Part shown: piece by piece, positions 37,811 through 45,283 of the stretch | Layout of the letters: each line of letters begins with the position of its first letter | Numbering within the stretch: the stretch's first letter is position 1 | Assembly (NCBI GenBank): GCA_021732605.1 | Contig: JAKFUS010000036.1 | Coordinates: 1-46,037 of the forward strand | Direction: 5' to 3' | Length of the DNA: 46,037 nucleotides | DNA from: Betaproteobacteria bacterium | Lineage (GTDB): Bacteria; Pseudomonadota; Gammaproteobacteria; Burkholderiales; SG8-41 | Program-made: the position numbers and the translations under genes | The notes under the pieces: model-generated | The model's database searches: none | Told to the model about the DNA's origin: nothing | Seen by the model: only the letters and a program-made list of their open reading frames with translations

Positions 37811-38042
37811 AGATGACATGCGTGCCGAATATCGGCGCGAAGACTTCGGCAAAGGTGTCCGAGGCAAGTATTTTGGGCGCGTCACGCGCGGCACAAATTT
37901 GGTTTTACTTGATAGCAAAGTTGCCAAGGCTTTTCCTACTTCTGCGGCCGTAAACGAAGCACTTCTTGGTTTGCTTTCGCTGACAGAACAAACGACGCGC
38001 ATAACAAGCCGTACTTCAGGACGCTCCAAAACACGCCGTTGA
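37797..38042 (+). CDS. antitoxin partner of BrnT
   Basis: An 81-aa protein of the antitoxin group with REDFGKGVRGKYFGRVTRGTNLVLLDSKVAKAFPTSAAVNEAL as its core (residues 14-57). This family commonly pairs with BrnT or PIN toxins and binds DNA through its C-terminal part. The last 20 or so residues (TRITSRTSGRSKTRR) look like read-through into foreign sequence, and the DNA beneath them resembles half of an integron attC site. The start ATG is inside the brnT 3' end. Confidence 0.8.
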   Translation: MNKAKDDMRAEYRREDFGKGVRGKYFGRVTRGTNLVLLDSKVAKAFPTSAAVNEALLGLLSLTEQTTRITSRTSGRSKTRR

Positions 38043-38061
38043 AAACGCCCCCAAGGCTCCG

Positions 38062-38127
38062 GGATGTATGTCTTTTTGAGTTATGACCGAGGAAATGCGG
38101 ATGGGAAGAAAAAAATTCACTTCGGTG
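38062..38127 (+). repeat. imperfect 60-bp repeat, copy A
   Basis: The segment with core GAGTTATGACYGAGGAAATG is repeated at 38551-38612, before and after the lipoprotein gene. In copy A it supplies the lipoprotein translation start; in copy B it opens a 44-codon frame with a similar N-terminus (MTEEMR, RKKST). Confidence 0.75.
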
Positions 38128-38532
38128 TCTTTTGCGGCCTGGCTCGCCGCCACCGTGACCGTGCTCCTGCTTGCGGGCTGCGCCGCCACCGCCGGCAATG
38201 ATGCTGCCATTGCATCATGGAAAGGCGAAAACATTGTCCAAGCGATCAAACGATGGGGGAGCCCGGACGAGCGCAGAATGCAAGGCGGTCTGACCGCTTA
38301 CTCGTGGGTCGAGGGTGCCGAATTCACGCGCGCCGGAGTCGCCCAACATTTCTCCCAGACTTCGCCTTCTGGCCTGACCGTGGGTACCACCACCTTTACC
38401 CCGGCTCAAACCGCATACCGCGGCTGCACGCGCACGCTTTATACGGATAAAGACGGCAAGATCACAACGGCCACTTGGACCGGCAGTGCGTGCTGCGAAA
38501 TTAGCTCCTGCTCGAACTGGGCCAAGCCCTGA
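38101..38532 (+). CDS. lipoprotein of unknown function
   Basis: A 143-aa secreted lipoprotein with a type II signal peptide and lipobox LLAGC (Cys at about residue 27). The mature part holds a small SmpA/OmlA-like pattern, WKGENIVQAIKRWGSPDERRMQGGLTAYSW-type opening, and ends with a cysteine pair cluster (ACCEISSCSNW). ATG 38101 is preferred over 38083 because GAGGA lies 7 bp upstream. It is bracketed by two copies of a 60-bp repeat, as expected for a mobile cassette. Confidence 0.7.
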   Translation: MGRKKFTSVSFAAWLAATVTVLLLAGCAATAGNDAAIASWKGENIVQAIKRWGSPDERRMQGGLTAYSWVEGAEFTRAGVAQHFSQTSPSGLTVGTTTFTPAQTAYRGCTRTLYTDKDGKITTATWTGSACCEISSCSNWAKP

Positions 38533-38550
38533 CAACAGCGCGGGAACCAA

Positions 38551-38612
38551 GGATTTCTTTCTGAGTTATGACTGAGGAAATGCGAACGCAAAGAAAGAAA
38601 TCTACTCTGGTG
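38551..38612 (+). repeat. imperfect 60-bp repeat, copy B
   Basis: Second copy of the repeat described at 38062. It leads directly into a TTGACA-N19-TACAAT promoter-like pair (38616-38646) and the attC-like site upstream of the NYN gene. Its own 44-codon frame (38568-38701) ends inside that site and is probably not a gene. Confidence 0.75.
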
Positions 38613-38637
38613 ATTTTGACAATTGTACCGTTGACAA

Positions 38638-38700
38638 TCTTACAATGCGCTCGACGGCGACGCGCAAGATCAGTTCGCGCTGTCAACGCGGATGTTAAGT
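38638..38700 (+). mobile_element. attC-like integron recombination site
   Basis: An imperfect palindrome of 63 bp has attC layout: an R''-like TCTTACA, an L''-like TGCGCTCGACGGCGACG, a central stretch, an L'-like GCGCTGTCAACGCGG, and an R' box GTTAAGT that fits the GTTRRRY rule. R'' departs from RYYYAAC by a base. The NYN gene downstream begins right after R' and ends in ACTTAAC, the exact complement, as expected of a cassette. No integron integrase is in the window. Covariance-model scoring is needed to confirm. Confidence 0.5.
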
Positions 38701-38706
38701 AGCTCC
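38693..38706 (+). repeat. 14-bp inverted repeat flanking the NYN gene, left arm
   Basis: TGTTAAGTAGCTCC is exactly complementary to GGAGCTACTTAACA at 39284-39297. The arms lie just before the NYN start and over its stop codon. Confidence 0.9.
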
Positions 38707-38707
38707 A

Positions 38708-39295
38708 ATGGCACAGCCGCGACCTATCTCTGGCAAGCGCCTTATGATCTTCGTGGACGGCGAGAATCTCGTCTCGCGGTATGAATCGCTTCTCGAAAAG
38801 GGGCGCAAGTCGAGGCGTGAAGTCATATACGAGCCACAGACCTTCGTATGGAGCCCCGTGTTCACCGCCCGCGGCGAGTACATCGTCCAGCGCGCAATCT
38901 ATTACGCGTCTGTCGTCGGTGATGATGTCCGTCGCTCTTCCATCGAAGACAGACTCCGGGCAACCCGCGTTTACATGGATCACATGCCTCATTATATGCA
39001 TGAAAACCCGCTCTATCCGAAGACATTTACGCGACAAAAAAACAGAGACTTAGCTAAAGGCCTCGATGTGCAGCTTACAGTCGACGTTCTATCTAACGTC
39101 TATCAAGATAATTGCGAGGCAGTCCTACTAATGGCAGGCGACGGTGACTACGTACCGGTTCTTGAAGAATGCATTCGCCGTGGAAAAATCGCGATCGTGG
39201 CCGCATTCTCCGACGGATTGTCAAGAAATCTCGGTCAAGTCGCAGATACACTATATCTGCTCGATGATTATTATTTCGACGCAGGAGCTACTTAA
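38708..39295 (+). CDS. NYN-domain (LabA/DUF88-like) putative RNase
   Basis: A 195-aa PIN-superfamily protein. The acidic metal-site motifs are MIFVDGENL (residues 13-21), KGLDVQLTVDVLSN (about 117-130) and LLMAGDGDYVPVLEE (about 141-155). NYN proteins are metal-dependent ribonucleases, often in stress or defence contexts. The gene starts 8 bp after the R' box of the attC-like site and stops within the complementary repeat, so it looks like a single-gene cassette. Ribosome site weak (AGTAGCTCCA). Confidence 0.82.
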   Translation: MAQPRPISGKRLMIFVDGENLVSRYESLLEKGRKSRREVIYEPQTFVWSPVFTARGEYIVQRAIYYASVVGDDVRRSSIEDRLRATRVYMDHMPHYMHENPLYPKTFTRQKNRDLAKGLDVQLTVDVLSNVYQDNCEAVLLMAGDGDYVPVLEECIRRGKIAIVAAFSDGLSRNLGQVADTLYLLDDYYFDAGAT

Positions 39296-39297
39296 CA
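39284..39297 (+). repeat. 14-bp inverted repeat flanking the NYN gene, right arm
   Basis: GGAGCTACTTAACA, complement of 38693-38706, contains the NYN stop codon. It includes ACTTAAC, a perfect RYYYAAC R'' box, but the rest of an attC site is missing to its right (AAGGTGTTAATCC follows). Confidence 0.9.
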
Positions 39298-39349
39298 AGG
39301 TGTTAATCCGTAGCCTAAAATAACTGGGTGAGCATTTTGTACGCCTGTG

Positions 39350-39374
39350 AAAGTAATGCTGACTCCGACCCTGG
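39350..39374. mobile_element. possible REP-like element remnant at the insertion boundary
   Basis: AAAGTAATGCTGACTCCGAC followed by CCTGG resembles GACTCTGACCCC-type ends of REP sequences linked to Y1 (RAYT) transposases, as I recall them from other genomes. It lies 7 bp before the duplicated aacS fragment begins. Only one end is present and no transposase is nearby. Confidence 0.3.
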
Positions 39375-39380
39375 TACGGC

Positions 39381-39590
39381 ATCAAAAAACAGATCCGCGA
39401 CAACACCACGCCGCACCATGTGCCGGCGCAGGTGATACAGGCCTCCGACATTCCGCGCACCAAGAGCGGCAAAATCGTCGAACTCGCAGTGCGTAATATT
39501 GTGCACGGCCTGCCGGTAAAAAACGTTGAGGCCCTGGCCAATCCCGATGCACTGGATCAATTCCGCAATCGCACGGAATTACGTAACTGA
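39381..39590 (+). pseudogene. 3' fragment of acetoacetyl-CoA synthetase (right direct-repeat copy)
   Basis: The last 69 codons and stop of an aacS gene, without start, ribosome site or the rest of the enzyme. The first 192 bp match 37049-37240 with five changes; the final codons differ more (RTELRN versus RDELRA) but stay conservative at protein level. The catalytic-lysine segment ([12 protein letters not shown]) is intact but cannot function alone. It may be the original 3' end displaced by the insertion. Confidence 0.88.
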
Positions 39591-39612
39591 GACTGCGCGC
39601 TTGACCGGGCAT

Positions 39613-39629
39613 CCATCGTCGCCCGATGG
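39613..39629 (+). terminator. hairpin after the aacS fragment
   Basis: CCATCG and CGATGG flank a 5-base loop 22 bp after the fragment's stop. Position and flanking bases (CGGGC before, GCA after) parallel the larger hairpin after intact aacS, suggesting the duplication included the terminator. Confidence 0.4.
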
Positions 39630-39738
39630 CAGATGTCCGGTGTAACGCTTTGTAACAATGTGACTTTTCACACGTACGTAAATTTGGGCTGCGCGTTAGT
39701 ATGCAAGGGTATAACTGAATCATCAAAGGAGCACCACC

Positions 39739-40368
39739 ATGTCAGAAACCAGCAAAATGAATCCGATAATCGCCATTGCCGCAGTTGCAGTCACTGCATT
39801 CAGCCTGGTGGGCATCGGCATCATGACCGGTCTCGTGCCAAATTCATTTTCCAAGAACAGTGAATCGGCGCTGCAAACCGAAGCCGTCAATACCAAGCCT
39901 GCAAAAACAGCCGCACAGCCGGCATCTGCGCCATCCCAACCCAAAGCGCAGATCAAACAAGCGGAAACCAAACGGCCAGTACAGGTCGCGACTCAAGAGC
40001 AATCAGCACCTGCACAAACCAAATCCGCGCCGGTGTGCACCACCTGTGGCGTGGTTGCGAGCGTAAACGCCATCACGCAAAAAGGTGAAGGCAGCGGAAT
40101 CGGTGCGGTGGCTGGCGGTGTGTTGGGCGGCGTACTGGGTCACCAGGTCGGCGGCGGCACCGGCAAGAAGATCGCAACCGTTGCCGGTGCAGCGGGCGGC
40201 GCTTACGCCGGCCACCAGGTCGAAAAAGGCATGAAATCGACCACCCGCTACGATGTTGTCGTGAGCATGGACGACGGCACCACCCGCACCTTCTCCTACG
40301 ACACGCAACCCGCGTTTCAAGCCGGGGTGAAAGTTCGCGTAGTGAATGGTGCGCTCACTGCCGGCTAA
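39739..40368 (+). CDS. glycine-zipper 2TM domain protein (SlyB/17-kDa antigen-like)
   Basis: A 209-aa envelope protein. An N-terminal hydrophobic helix (IIAIAAVAVTAFSLVGIGIMTGL, about residues 9-31) acts as anchor; there is no lipobox. A Pro/Ala/Gln-rich linker follows, then CTTCG, then the glycine-zipper pair (GIGAVAGGVLGGVLGHQVGGG; VAGAAGGAYAGHQVEKG-type repeats) and a C-terminal beta segment (YDVVVSMDDGTTRTFSYDTQP). An AAAGGAG site fixes the start. A strong terminator follows. Role probably in envelope stability (inference). Confidence 0.85.
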   Translation: MSETSKMNPIIAIAAVAVTAFSLVGIGIMTGLVPNSFSKNSESALQTEAVNTKPAKTAAQPASAPSQPKAQIKQAETKRPVQVATQEQSAPAQTKSAPVCTTCGVVASVNAITQKGEGSGIGAVAGGVLGGVLGHQVGGGTGKKIATVAGAAGGAYAGHQVEKGMKSTTRYDVVVSMDDGTTRTFSYDTQPAFQAGVKVRVVNGALTAG

Positions 40369-40387
40369 GCCAGCTGCGCACGAAAAT

Positions 40388-40415
40388 AAAGCGCCCCAGT
40401 CGGGGCGCTTTTTTT
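40388..40415 (+). terminator. rho-independent terminator after the glycine-zipper gene
   Basis: A perfect 10-bp stem (AAAGCGCCCC / GGGGCGCTTT) with an AGTC loop runs into a T-tract. It lies 20 bp after the stop codon and is the clearest intrinsic terminator in the window. Confidence 0.93.
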
Positions 40416-40558
40416 ATTTCAGATCCCGCAATGTTTTCCAGCAAACATACCCATTGCGCCAGGCATGTGTAGCTTGTTTGCATCAGTCACATACGTCATC
40501 CCGTTTATCCTGATTTATAAATTATTGATTTTATTAAATAATATAAAAGTTTTAGATG

Positions 40559-40577
40559 TATACCCTACTGGGGTATA
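40559..40577. promoter_or_regulatory. CsoR-like copper operator upstream of copA
   Basis: TATACCC-TACTG-GGGTATA is a perfect 7-bp inverted repeat. It matches the pseudopalindromic TACCC-N-GGGTA type sites bound by CsoR repressors, for example ATACCCTACGGGGGTAT in Bacillus. It lies 11 bp before the preferred copA start, and csoR is the last gene of the same cluster, so copper-relieved autorepression is the likely control. Confidence 0.75.
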
Positions 40578-40588
40578 TGCTATACAGC

Positions 40589-42832
40589 ATGGATACCATC
40601 ACCCACTTTAAAAATGCACTCGCGGTCATTGACCTGCCGATCACCGGCATGACCTGCGCCGCCTGCGCAGCACGCATCGAAAAAACACTGAACCGCCTGC
40701 CCGATGTGAAGGCTGCGGTGAACTTCGCCACTGAAAAAGCGCATGTCGAATATCCCACCGAAAGCTTCACGCCCATCGACCTGATCGCCGCCATCCGCAA
40801 AGCCGGTTACGACGCACAACTACCTGTGGCCGGCAGCGAGGCCGCACGCAAGCCCGAACGCATTGCCGCCTATCAACGCGACCTGCGGCTGTTCATCATT
40901 TCCGCCTTACTGACACTGCCTTTTTTTGCGCTGATGCTGTACATGCTCAGCGGCGCCCCCCAAGAGGACTTGCTTCGCGGCGCTCACCACGCAGCCTGGT
41001 TCCCGCCGCTGGCGCAACTGCTGATCGCTACCCCGGTGCAGTTCTGGATCGGCAGCCGGTTTTATGTCGGCGCATACCACGCTCTGCGCGGCGGGGGCGC
41101 CAACATGGACGTGCTGATTGCACTGGGTACCAGCATGGCCTACTTCCACAGCGTAGCTGTAGTGCTACTGGAACTGGACGGACATCTCTATTTTGAAGCC
41201 GCGGTCAGCATTATCACGCTGGTATTCCTCGGCAAGCTGCTGGAATCGCGAGCCCGCGCCCGTGCCTCGGCGGCGATTGAGGAACTGATTCGTCTGCAAC
41301 CCAAAACTGCGCGCATCGAACGTGCTGGCGGCATTGTCGAGATCGCCGTTGCCGACATGCGCGTAGGTGATGTGTTCCTGGTGCGCCCGGGTGAGGCAGT
41401 GCCCGTCGACGGCAAAGTCATCGACGGTACTTCCAGCGTTGATGAAGCGATGCTCACCGGCGAAAGCCTGCCGGTTGGCAAAAGCGCCGACAGTCCAGTG
41501 TATGCCGCGACCATCAACGCCGAGGGCCTGCTCCGCTGCAGCGCCACGGGCGTCGGCGCCGATACCGCGCTGGCCGGCATCATCCGCCTCGTCGAAGAAG
41601 CACAGGGCTCCAAAGCACCGATCCAGCGCCTGGCCGATGTCATCGCCGGCGTGTTCGTGCCGGTAGTGGTGGCGATTGCCGCGCTGACCTTCATCGGCTG
41701 GTGGTGGTTCAGCGGCGATTTCACCACCGCGATGGTCAATGCAGTCGCCGTGCTTGTGATCGCCTGCCCCTGCGCGCTGGGCCTAGCCACACCGACCGCG
41801 ATCATGGTCGGCAGCGGGGCCGGCGCACGCGCCGGCGTGCTTATCAAGAATGCCGAAGCACTGGAACACGCCGGCCATATCGACACGCTGGTCATCGACA
41901 AGACCGGCACGCTGACCCAGGGCAAACCCGCTGTGACCGACATCGTTGCCGGCGAGAGCAGTAGCGAAGAAGAAGTGCTGCGTGTTGCCGCCGCACTGGA
42001 AGCCGGCTCCGAGCATCCACTGGCGCGGGCGATCCTCGGATGCGCGCATGATCGCAGCATCACCGCGCCATCAGTACAGGATTTTGCCGCCGTCACCGGT
42101 AAAGGCGTGCGCGCCCTGCTCGACGGCACGGTCGCGCTGCTCGGCTCACCGCGTTTGCTTACCGAAGCCGGTCTGGCATTCGATACACAGCGGGTCGCGC
42201 AACTGCAGGACCAGGGCAAAACCGTTATCGGCGTCGCCCACAACAACCGCGTCCTCGGCCTGATTGCCATCGCCGATCCGCTGCGCCCGACTTCAGCCAC
42301 AGCAGTCGCCGCGCTGCAGGCACTGGGCATCGAAGTCATCATGCTGACCGGCGACAACCGGCGCACGGCAGAACGCATTGCAAAGGAAGCCGGTGTCACC
42401 CGCTTCGAAGCCGAGATGCTGCCGCAGGACAAGGCACAACGCATCGCCGCGCTGCAAGCTGAAGGTCATGTTGTCGGCATGATCGGCGACGGCGTCAACG
42501 ACGCCCCGGCGCTGGCCGCTGCACAAGTCAGTTTCGCCATCGGCGCCGGTTCCGATGTCGCCATTCACGCCGCCGATGTGACGCTGATGCGCAGCGACCT
42601 GCTGAGCGCGGTGGATGCCGTAAGTCTGTCCCGCGCGACTTTTCGCAAAATAAAGCAGAACCTGTTTTTTGCTTTTATCTACAACGCGCTGGGCATACCT
42701 CTGGCCGCAGCCGGCCTGCTCAACCCGGTGATCGCCGGCGCAGCGATGGCGATGAGTTCGGTGTCGGTGGTCAGCAATTCGCTGCTGCTGAAACGCTGGC
42801 GGCCTTTGAAAACGGTGAAGGGTGATGAGTGA
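40589..42832 (+). CDS. copA: copper-exporting P1B-type ATPase
   Basis: Exports Cu(I) across the inner membrane at the cost of ATP. The 747-aa protein has one N-terminal heavy-metal domain ([13 protein letters not shown]), phosphatase loop LTGES, the membrane metal site [12 protein letters not shown], phosphorylation motif [19 protein letters not shown] and hinge [22 protein letters not shown] and [11 protein letters not shown] in the last helices are the Cu(I)-selective (P1B-1) residues. The start is uncertain: ATGs at 40556, 40577 and 40589 are in frame, none with a clear ribosome site, and the first two overlap the operator. Confidence 0.94.
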   Translation: MDTITHFKNALAVIDLPITGMTCAACAARIEKTLNRLPDVKAAVNFATEKAHVEYPTESFTPIDLIAAIRKAGYDAQLPVAGSEAARKPERIAAYQRDLRLFIISALLTLPFFALMLYMLSGAPQEDLLRGAHHAAWFPPLAQLLIATPVQFWIGSRFYVGAYHALRGGGANMDVLIALGTSMAYFHSVAVVLLELDGHLYFEAAVSIITLVFLGKLLESRARARASAAIEELIRLQPKTARIERAGGIVEIAVADMRVGDVFLVRPGEAVPVDGKVIDGTSSVDEAMLTGESLPVGKSADSPVYAATINAEGLLRCSATGVGADTALAGIIRLVEEAQGSKAPIQRLADVIAGVFVPVVVAIAALTFIGWWWFSGDFTTAMVNAVAVLVIACPCALGLATPTAIMVGSGAGARAGVLIKNAEALEHAGHIDTLVIDKTGTLTQGKPAVTDIVAGESSSEEEVLRVAAALEAGSEHPLARAILGCAHDRSITAPSVQDFAAVTGKGVRALLDGTVALLGSPRLLTEAGLAFDTQRVAQLQDQGKTVIGVAHNNRVLGLIAIADPLRPTSATAVAALQALGIEVIMLTGDNRRTAERIAKEAGVTRFEAEMLPQDKAQRIAALQAEGHVVGMIGDGVNDAPALAAAQVSFAIGAGSDVAIHAADVTLMRSDLLSAVDAVSLSRATFRKIKQNLFFAFIYNALGIPLAAAGLLNPVIAGAAMAMSSVSVVSNSLLLKRWRPLKTVKGDE

Positions 42833-42943
42833 TGGGTAATGGGGGGTAACTGGTGATTGGTGACTGGTAATTGGAACACCCCAGTCCAGCTCTACTCACC
42901 CATTACCCATCACCAATCACCAGTCACCAGTTACCAATCACCA
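42829..42943. repeat. heptad repeats forming a long inverted repeat between copA and copZ
   Basis: The gap is built from 7-bp units (GGTGATT, GGTGACT, GGTAATT, GGTAACT) on one side and their complements on the other. A perfect 15-bp pair is GTGATGGGTAATGGG (42829-42843) and CCCATTACCCATCAC (42899-42913). It can form a large hairpin in the mRNA and may uncouple copZ from copA expression or stabilise transcript ends. Confidence 0.8.
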
Positions 42944-42961
42944 TCCACCAAGGAGAACATC

Positions 42962-43168
42962 ATGGAAACCACCACCATCCCCGTCAAAGGCATGACCTGC
43001 ATGGGCTGCGTGTCCAGCGTAAAGCGCGTTCTGGGCAATATAGGCGGCGTATCACAAGCCGAGGTGTCGCTGGAAAAAGCCCAGGCCACAGTGACTTACG
43101 ACTCCGGCAAAACCAGCCTGCAGGCAATCAAGGCCGCAATCACGGATGCTGGTTATGACGTTGCCTGA
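42962..43168 (+). CDS. copZ: CopZ-like copper chaperone
   Basis: A 68-aa heavy-metal-associated domain protein that carries Cu(I) in the cytoplasm and likely delivers it to CopA or CsoR. The metal motif is GMTCMGC (residues 10-16, M-x-C-x-x-C), and the beta-alpha-beta-beta-alpha-beta pattern is complete. AAGGAGAACATC places the start at 42962; an open extension upstream covers the repeat region and is not coding. The stop overlaps csoR. Confidence 0.9.
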   Translation: METTTIPVKGMTCMGCVSSVKRVLGNIGGVSQAEVSLEKAQATVTYDSGKTSLQAIKAAITDAGYDVA

Positions 43169-43478
43169 CCGCAAGCACGCCGTGGCGCACGCCGACTGCC
43201 ATGATCCGCAGGTTGTGCAGCCACGCAAGCGATCACTGCTGAAACGCCTGAACCGCGTTGAAGGCCAGGTACGCGGCATCGCACAAATGATCCAGGACGA
43301 CCGTTATTGCGTCGATGTTCTGACCCAGATTGCGGCGATTCAGTCGGCGCTGGATGCGGTGGCACTGCAACTGCTGGAGGACCACACCCGGGGTTGTGTC
43401 GCCGATGCGGTCAAGGCCGACCGCGGTGACCATGCGATTGCAGATCTGATGACCGTGGTCAAACGCTTTGCACGATAG
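43146..43478 (+). CDS. csoR: CsoR/RcnR-family metal-sensing repressor
   Basis: All-helical DUF156 repressor that releases DNA on binding Cu(I). The 110 aa contain RLNRVEGQVRGIAQMIQDDRYC-type helices and the metal ligands C (RYCVDVL), H (LEDHTRG) and C (RGCVADA) in the Cys-x-His-Cys pattern of copper sensors. The start is ATG 43146 or 43155, both inside the copZ 3' end, so the two genes are coupled. It probably binds the operator at 40559-40577. An N-terminal His/Cys-rich extension (KHAVAHADCHDPQ) could add a second metal site. Confidence 0.9.
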   Translation: MLVMTLPDRKHAVAHADCHDPQVVQPRKRSLLKRLNRVEGQVRGIAQMIQDDRYCVDVLTQIAAIQSALDAVALQLLEDHTRGCVADAVKADRGDHAIADLMTVVKRFAR

Positions 43479-43493
43479 CTGACCGCGGACGGA

Positions 43494-44312
43494 CTACCAG
43501 TTCCAGAGCTGCCACCAAGGCACGTCTTTTTTAGAGCCGCCCTTCAGATAAGGGCTGTTCGGGAAATTTTTGACCATGACGCGCTCGGCATCGTTGCGCA
43601 GGGTCGTCATGCCCAGCGCGTCATACGCCTGGACCATGATCAGCAGCCCCTCTTCATTGGCCGGTGCGCCAGGATAGGTTTTCAGCGCGTATTGCGCCCG
43701 GTTCGCTGCAGCGACATACGCCTTGCGCTTCATGTAATAACGCGCCACATGGATTTCGCTTGAAGCCAGCGCGTTGACCAGATAATTCATGCGCTGGATC
43801 GCGTCAGGCGCGTATTTGCTTTCGGGAAACCGCGAGACCAGATCCTTGAACGCCACAAACGCTTCCGCCGCGGCCTTGGAGTCGCGTTCGGACATGTCCT
43901 GTCCGCTGAAAAATCCCACGATGCCCAGATCGTCGTTGAAATTGATCAGCCCGCGCAGGAAATACATGTAATCGGCGCTGGGATGGTTCGGATTCTGTTT
44001 GACGAAGCGGTCGATGGTGGCCAGGGCCGAAGCCTGATCCTCGTTTTTCCACTGCGCGTAAGCGGCTTCGATCTGCGCCTGCTGCGCGAACCGCCCGAAC
44101 GGATAACGCGATTCAATCTTCTCGTAATACTTGATCGCACTTTCCCAGCTGCGGTCTGCGAGTTCCTGGCGGGCCTCGGCATACAGTCTCTGCACCGACC
44201 AGCCCCGGGTCTCGTCGACTTCCTTGCCGCTGAAGATGCCGCAACCGCCCAGCAGCCAGGCTGCGGCAATGGCGGTGATTAACGTTAAAATGTTCCGCTT
44301 GAAACTGAACAT
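43494..44312 (-). CDS. bamD: outer-membrane assembly lipoprotein BamD
   Basis: Essential lipoprotein of the BAM complex that inserts beta-barrel proteins. The 272 aa begin with a lipoprotein signal (ILTLITAIAAAWLLGGC) and continue with five TPR-like repeats (RLYAEARQELADRSWESAIKYYEKI; SRYPFGRFAQQAQIEAAYAQWK). ATG 44312 is preferred to 44345 because a TATAAT (44352-44357, minus strand) would leave no leader for the latter. The C-terminus (VPWWQLWNW) is unusually aromatic. It converges with csoR and diverges from rluD. Confidence 0.92.
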   Translation of the reverse strand: MFSFKRNILTLITAIAAAWLLGGCGIFSGKEVDETRGWSVQRLYAEARQELADRSWESAIKYYEKIESRYPFGRFAQQAQIEAAYAQWKNEDQASALATIDRFVKQNPNHPSADYMYFLRGLINFNDDLGIVGFFSGQDMSERDSKAAAEAFVAFKDLVSRFPESKYAPDAIQRMNYLVNALASSEIHVARYYMKRKAYVAAANRAQYALKTYPGAPANEEGLLIMVQAYDALGMTTLRNDAERVMVKNFPNSPYLKGGSKKDVPWWQLWNW

Positions 44313-44326
44313 TGATGAATGCTGCA

Positions 44327-45283
44327 ATGAATGCTGATTTGTCATCCGAAAATTATACCCAAAACGGGGACTCTCCGGCTCCGCATCATCTGGCGGTGCC
44401 GGCGGACTGTGCCGGATTGCGGCTGGATCAGGCGCTGGCGCAGCTACTGCCGCAGTATTCCCGCGCCAGGCTGACCACCTGGGTCCGGGAAGGCCGGGTC
44501 ACCGTCGATGGCCGGACGCTGGCGCCGCGCGACAAACTCCACGGCGGCGAACAGATTGCGGTGCAGCCGGTATTGTCCCCCCAAGAAACGTCATTCCGGC
44601 CCGAAATCATACCGTTGGCCGTCCTGTACGAGGACGACACGCTGATCGTCATCAACAAACCCCCGGGCCTGGTGGTGCACCCGGGCAGCGGCAACTGGCA
44701 GGGCACGCTGTTAAACGCGCTGCTCGCCCACGCCCCGCAACTGGCAACAGTGCCCCGCGCCGGCATCGTGCACCGCCTCGACAAGGACACCAGTGGGTTA
44801 TTGGTCATCGCCAAAACGCTGACCGCGCAAACCGACCTGGTGCGACAGTTGCAGGCACGCACGGTCACTCGCGAATACCGCGCTGTCGCCCACGGCAAGG
44901 TCGTCCGCGACGGCAAAATCGAGGGCGCGATCGGCCGTGACCCGCGCAGCCGCATCCGCATGGCTGTGGTGCATAACGGCAAACCGGCGGTCACCCATTA
45001 CAAAGTGCTGGAAAAGCTGGCGTGTGCCAGCGTGCTCGCCTGCCGCCTTGAAACCGGACGCACCCACCAGATCCGCGTCCACCTGCAGAAAATCGGCCAC
45101 CCGATCTGGGGCGATCCGGTTTACGGGCCGCGTAATCCGCCGGCGAAGCCGCAACTGTCGCGGCAGGCACTGCACGCCGAAAAACTGGCACTGACCCATC
45201 CGCTAAGCGGTGAAACCATGCAGTGGTACGCACCCTTGCCGACAGACATGCAGCAACTGATCGCAGCCTTGCGCGACGAATGA
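44327..45283 (+). CDS. rluD: 23S rRNA pseudouridine synthase RluD
   Basis: Converts uridines 1911/1915/1917 of 23S rRNA to pseudouridine in E. coli. 318 aa with an N-terminal S4 domain (GLRLDQALAQLLPQYSRARL, WVREGRVTVDGRTL) and the RluA-family catalytic motif with its aspartate (IVHRLDKDTSGLLVIAKT). Later motifs RTHQIRVHLQKIGHPIWGDPVYG are complete. In-frame starts at 44312 (TTG) and 44315 (ATG) also exist. It faces away from bamD, a common arrangement in betaproteobacteria, and overlaps the next gene by ATGA. Confidence 0.94.
   Translation: MNADLSSENYTQNGDSPAPHHLAVPADCAGLRLDQALAQLLPQYSRARLTTWVREGRVTVDGRTLAPRDKLHGGEQIAVQPVLSPQETSFRPEIIPLAVLYEDDTLIVINKPPGLVVHPGSGNWQGTLLNALLAHAPQLATVPRAGIVHRLDKDTSGLLVIAKTLTAQTDLVRQLQARTVTREYRAVAHGKVVRDGKIEGAIGRDPRSRIRMAVVHNGKPAVTHYKVLEKLACASVLACRLETGRTHQIRVHLQKIGHPIWGDPVYGPRNPPAKPQLSRQALHAEKLALTHPLSGETMQWYAPLPTDMQQLIAALRDE
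44352..44357 (-). promoter_or_regulatory. probable bamD -10 box
   Basis: A perfect TATAAT lies on the minus strand about 40 bp before the bamD start, preceded by a GGG. No good -35 is present. It lies inside the opening codons of rluD on the other strand, so the divergent transcripts overlap. Confidence 0.4.

Noticed and set aside
38568-38701. 44-codon frame beginning with the lipoprotein-like MTEEMR
   Set aside because: It runs into the attC-like site, lacks a proper mature domain and is best explained as a copy of the 60-bp repeat.
41188-42444. 418-codon frame antisense to copA
   Set aside because: Ser/Ala/Arg-rich translation with no domain; copA beneath it has every catalytic motif.
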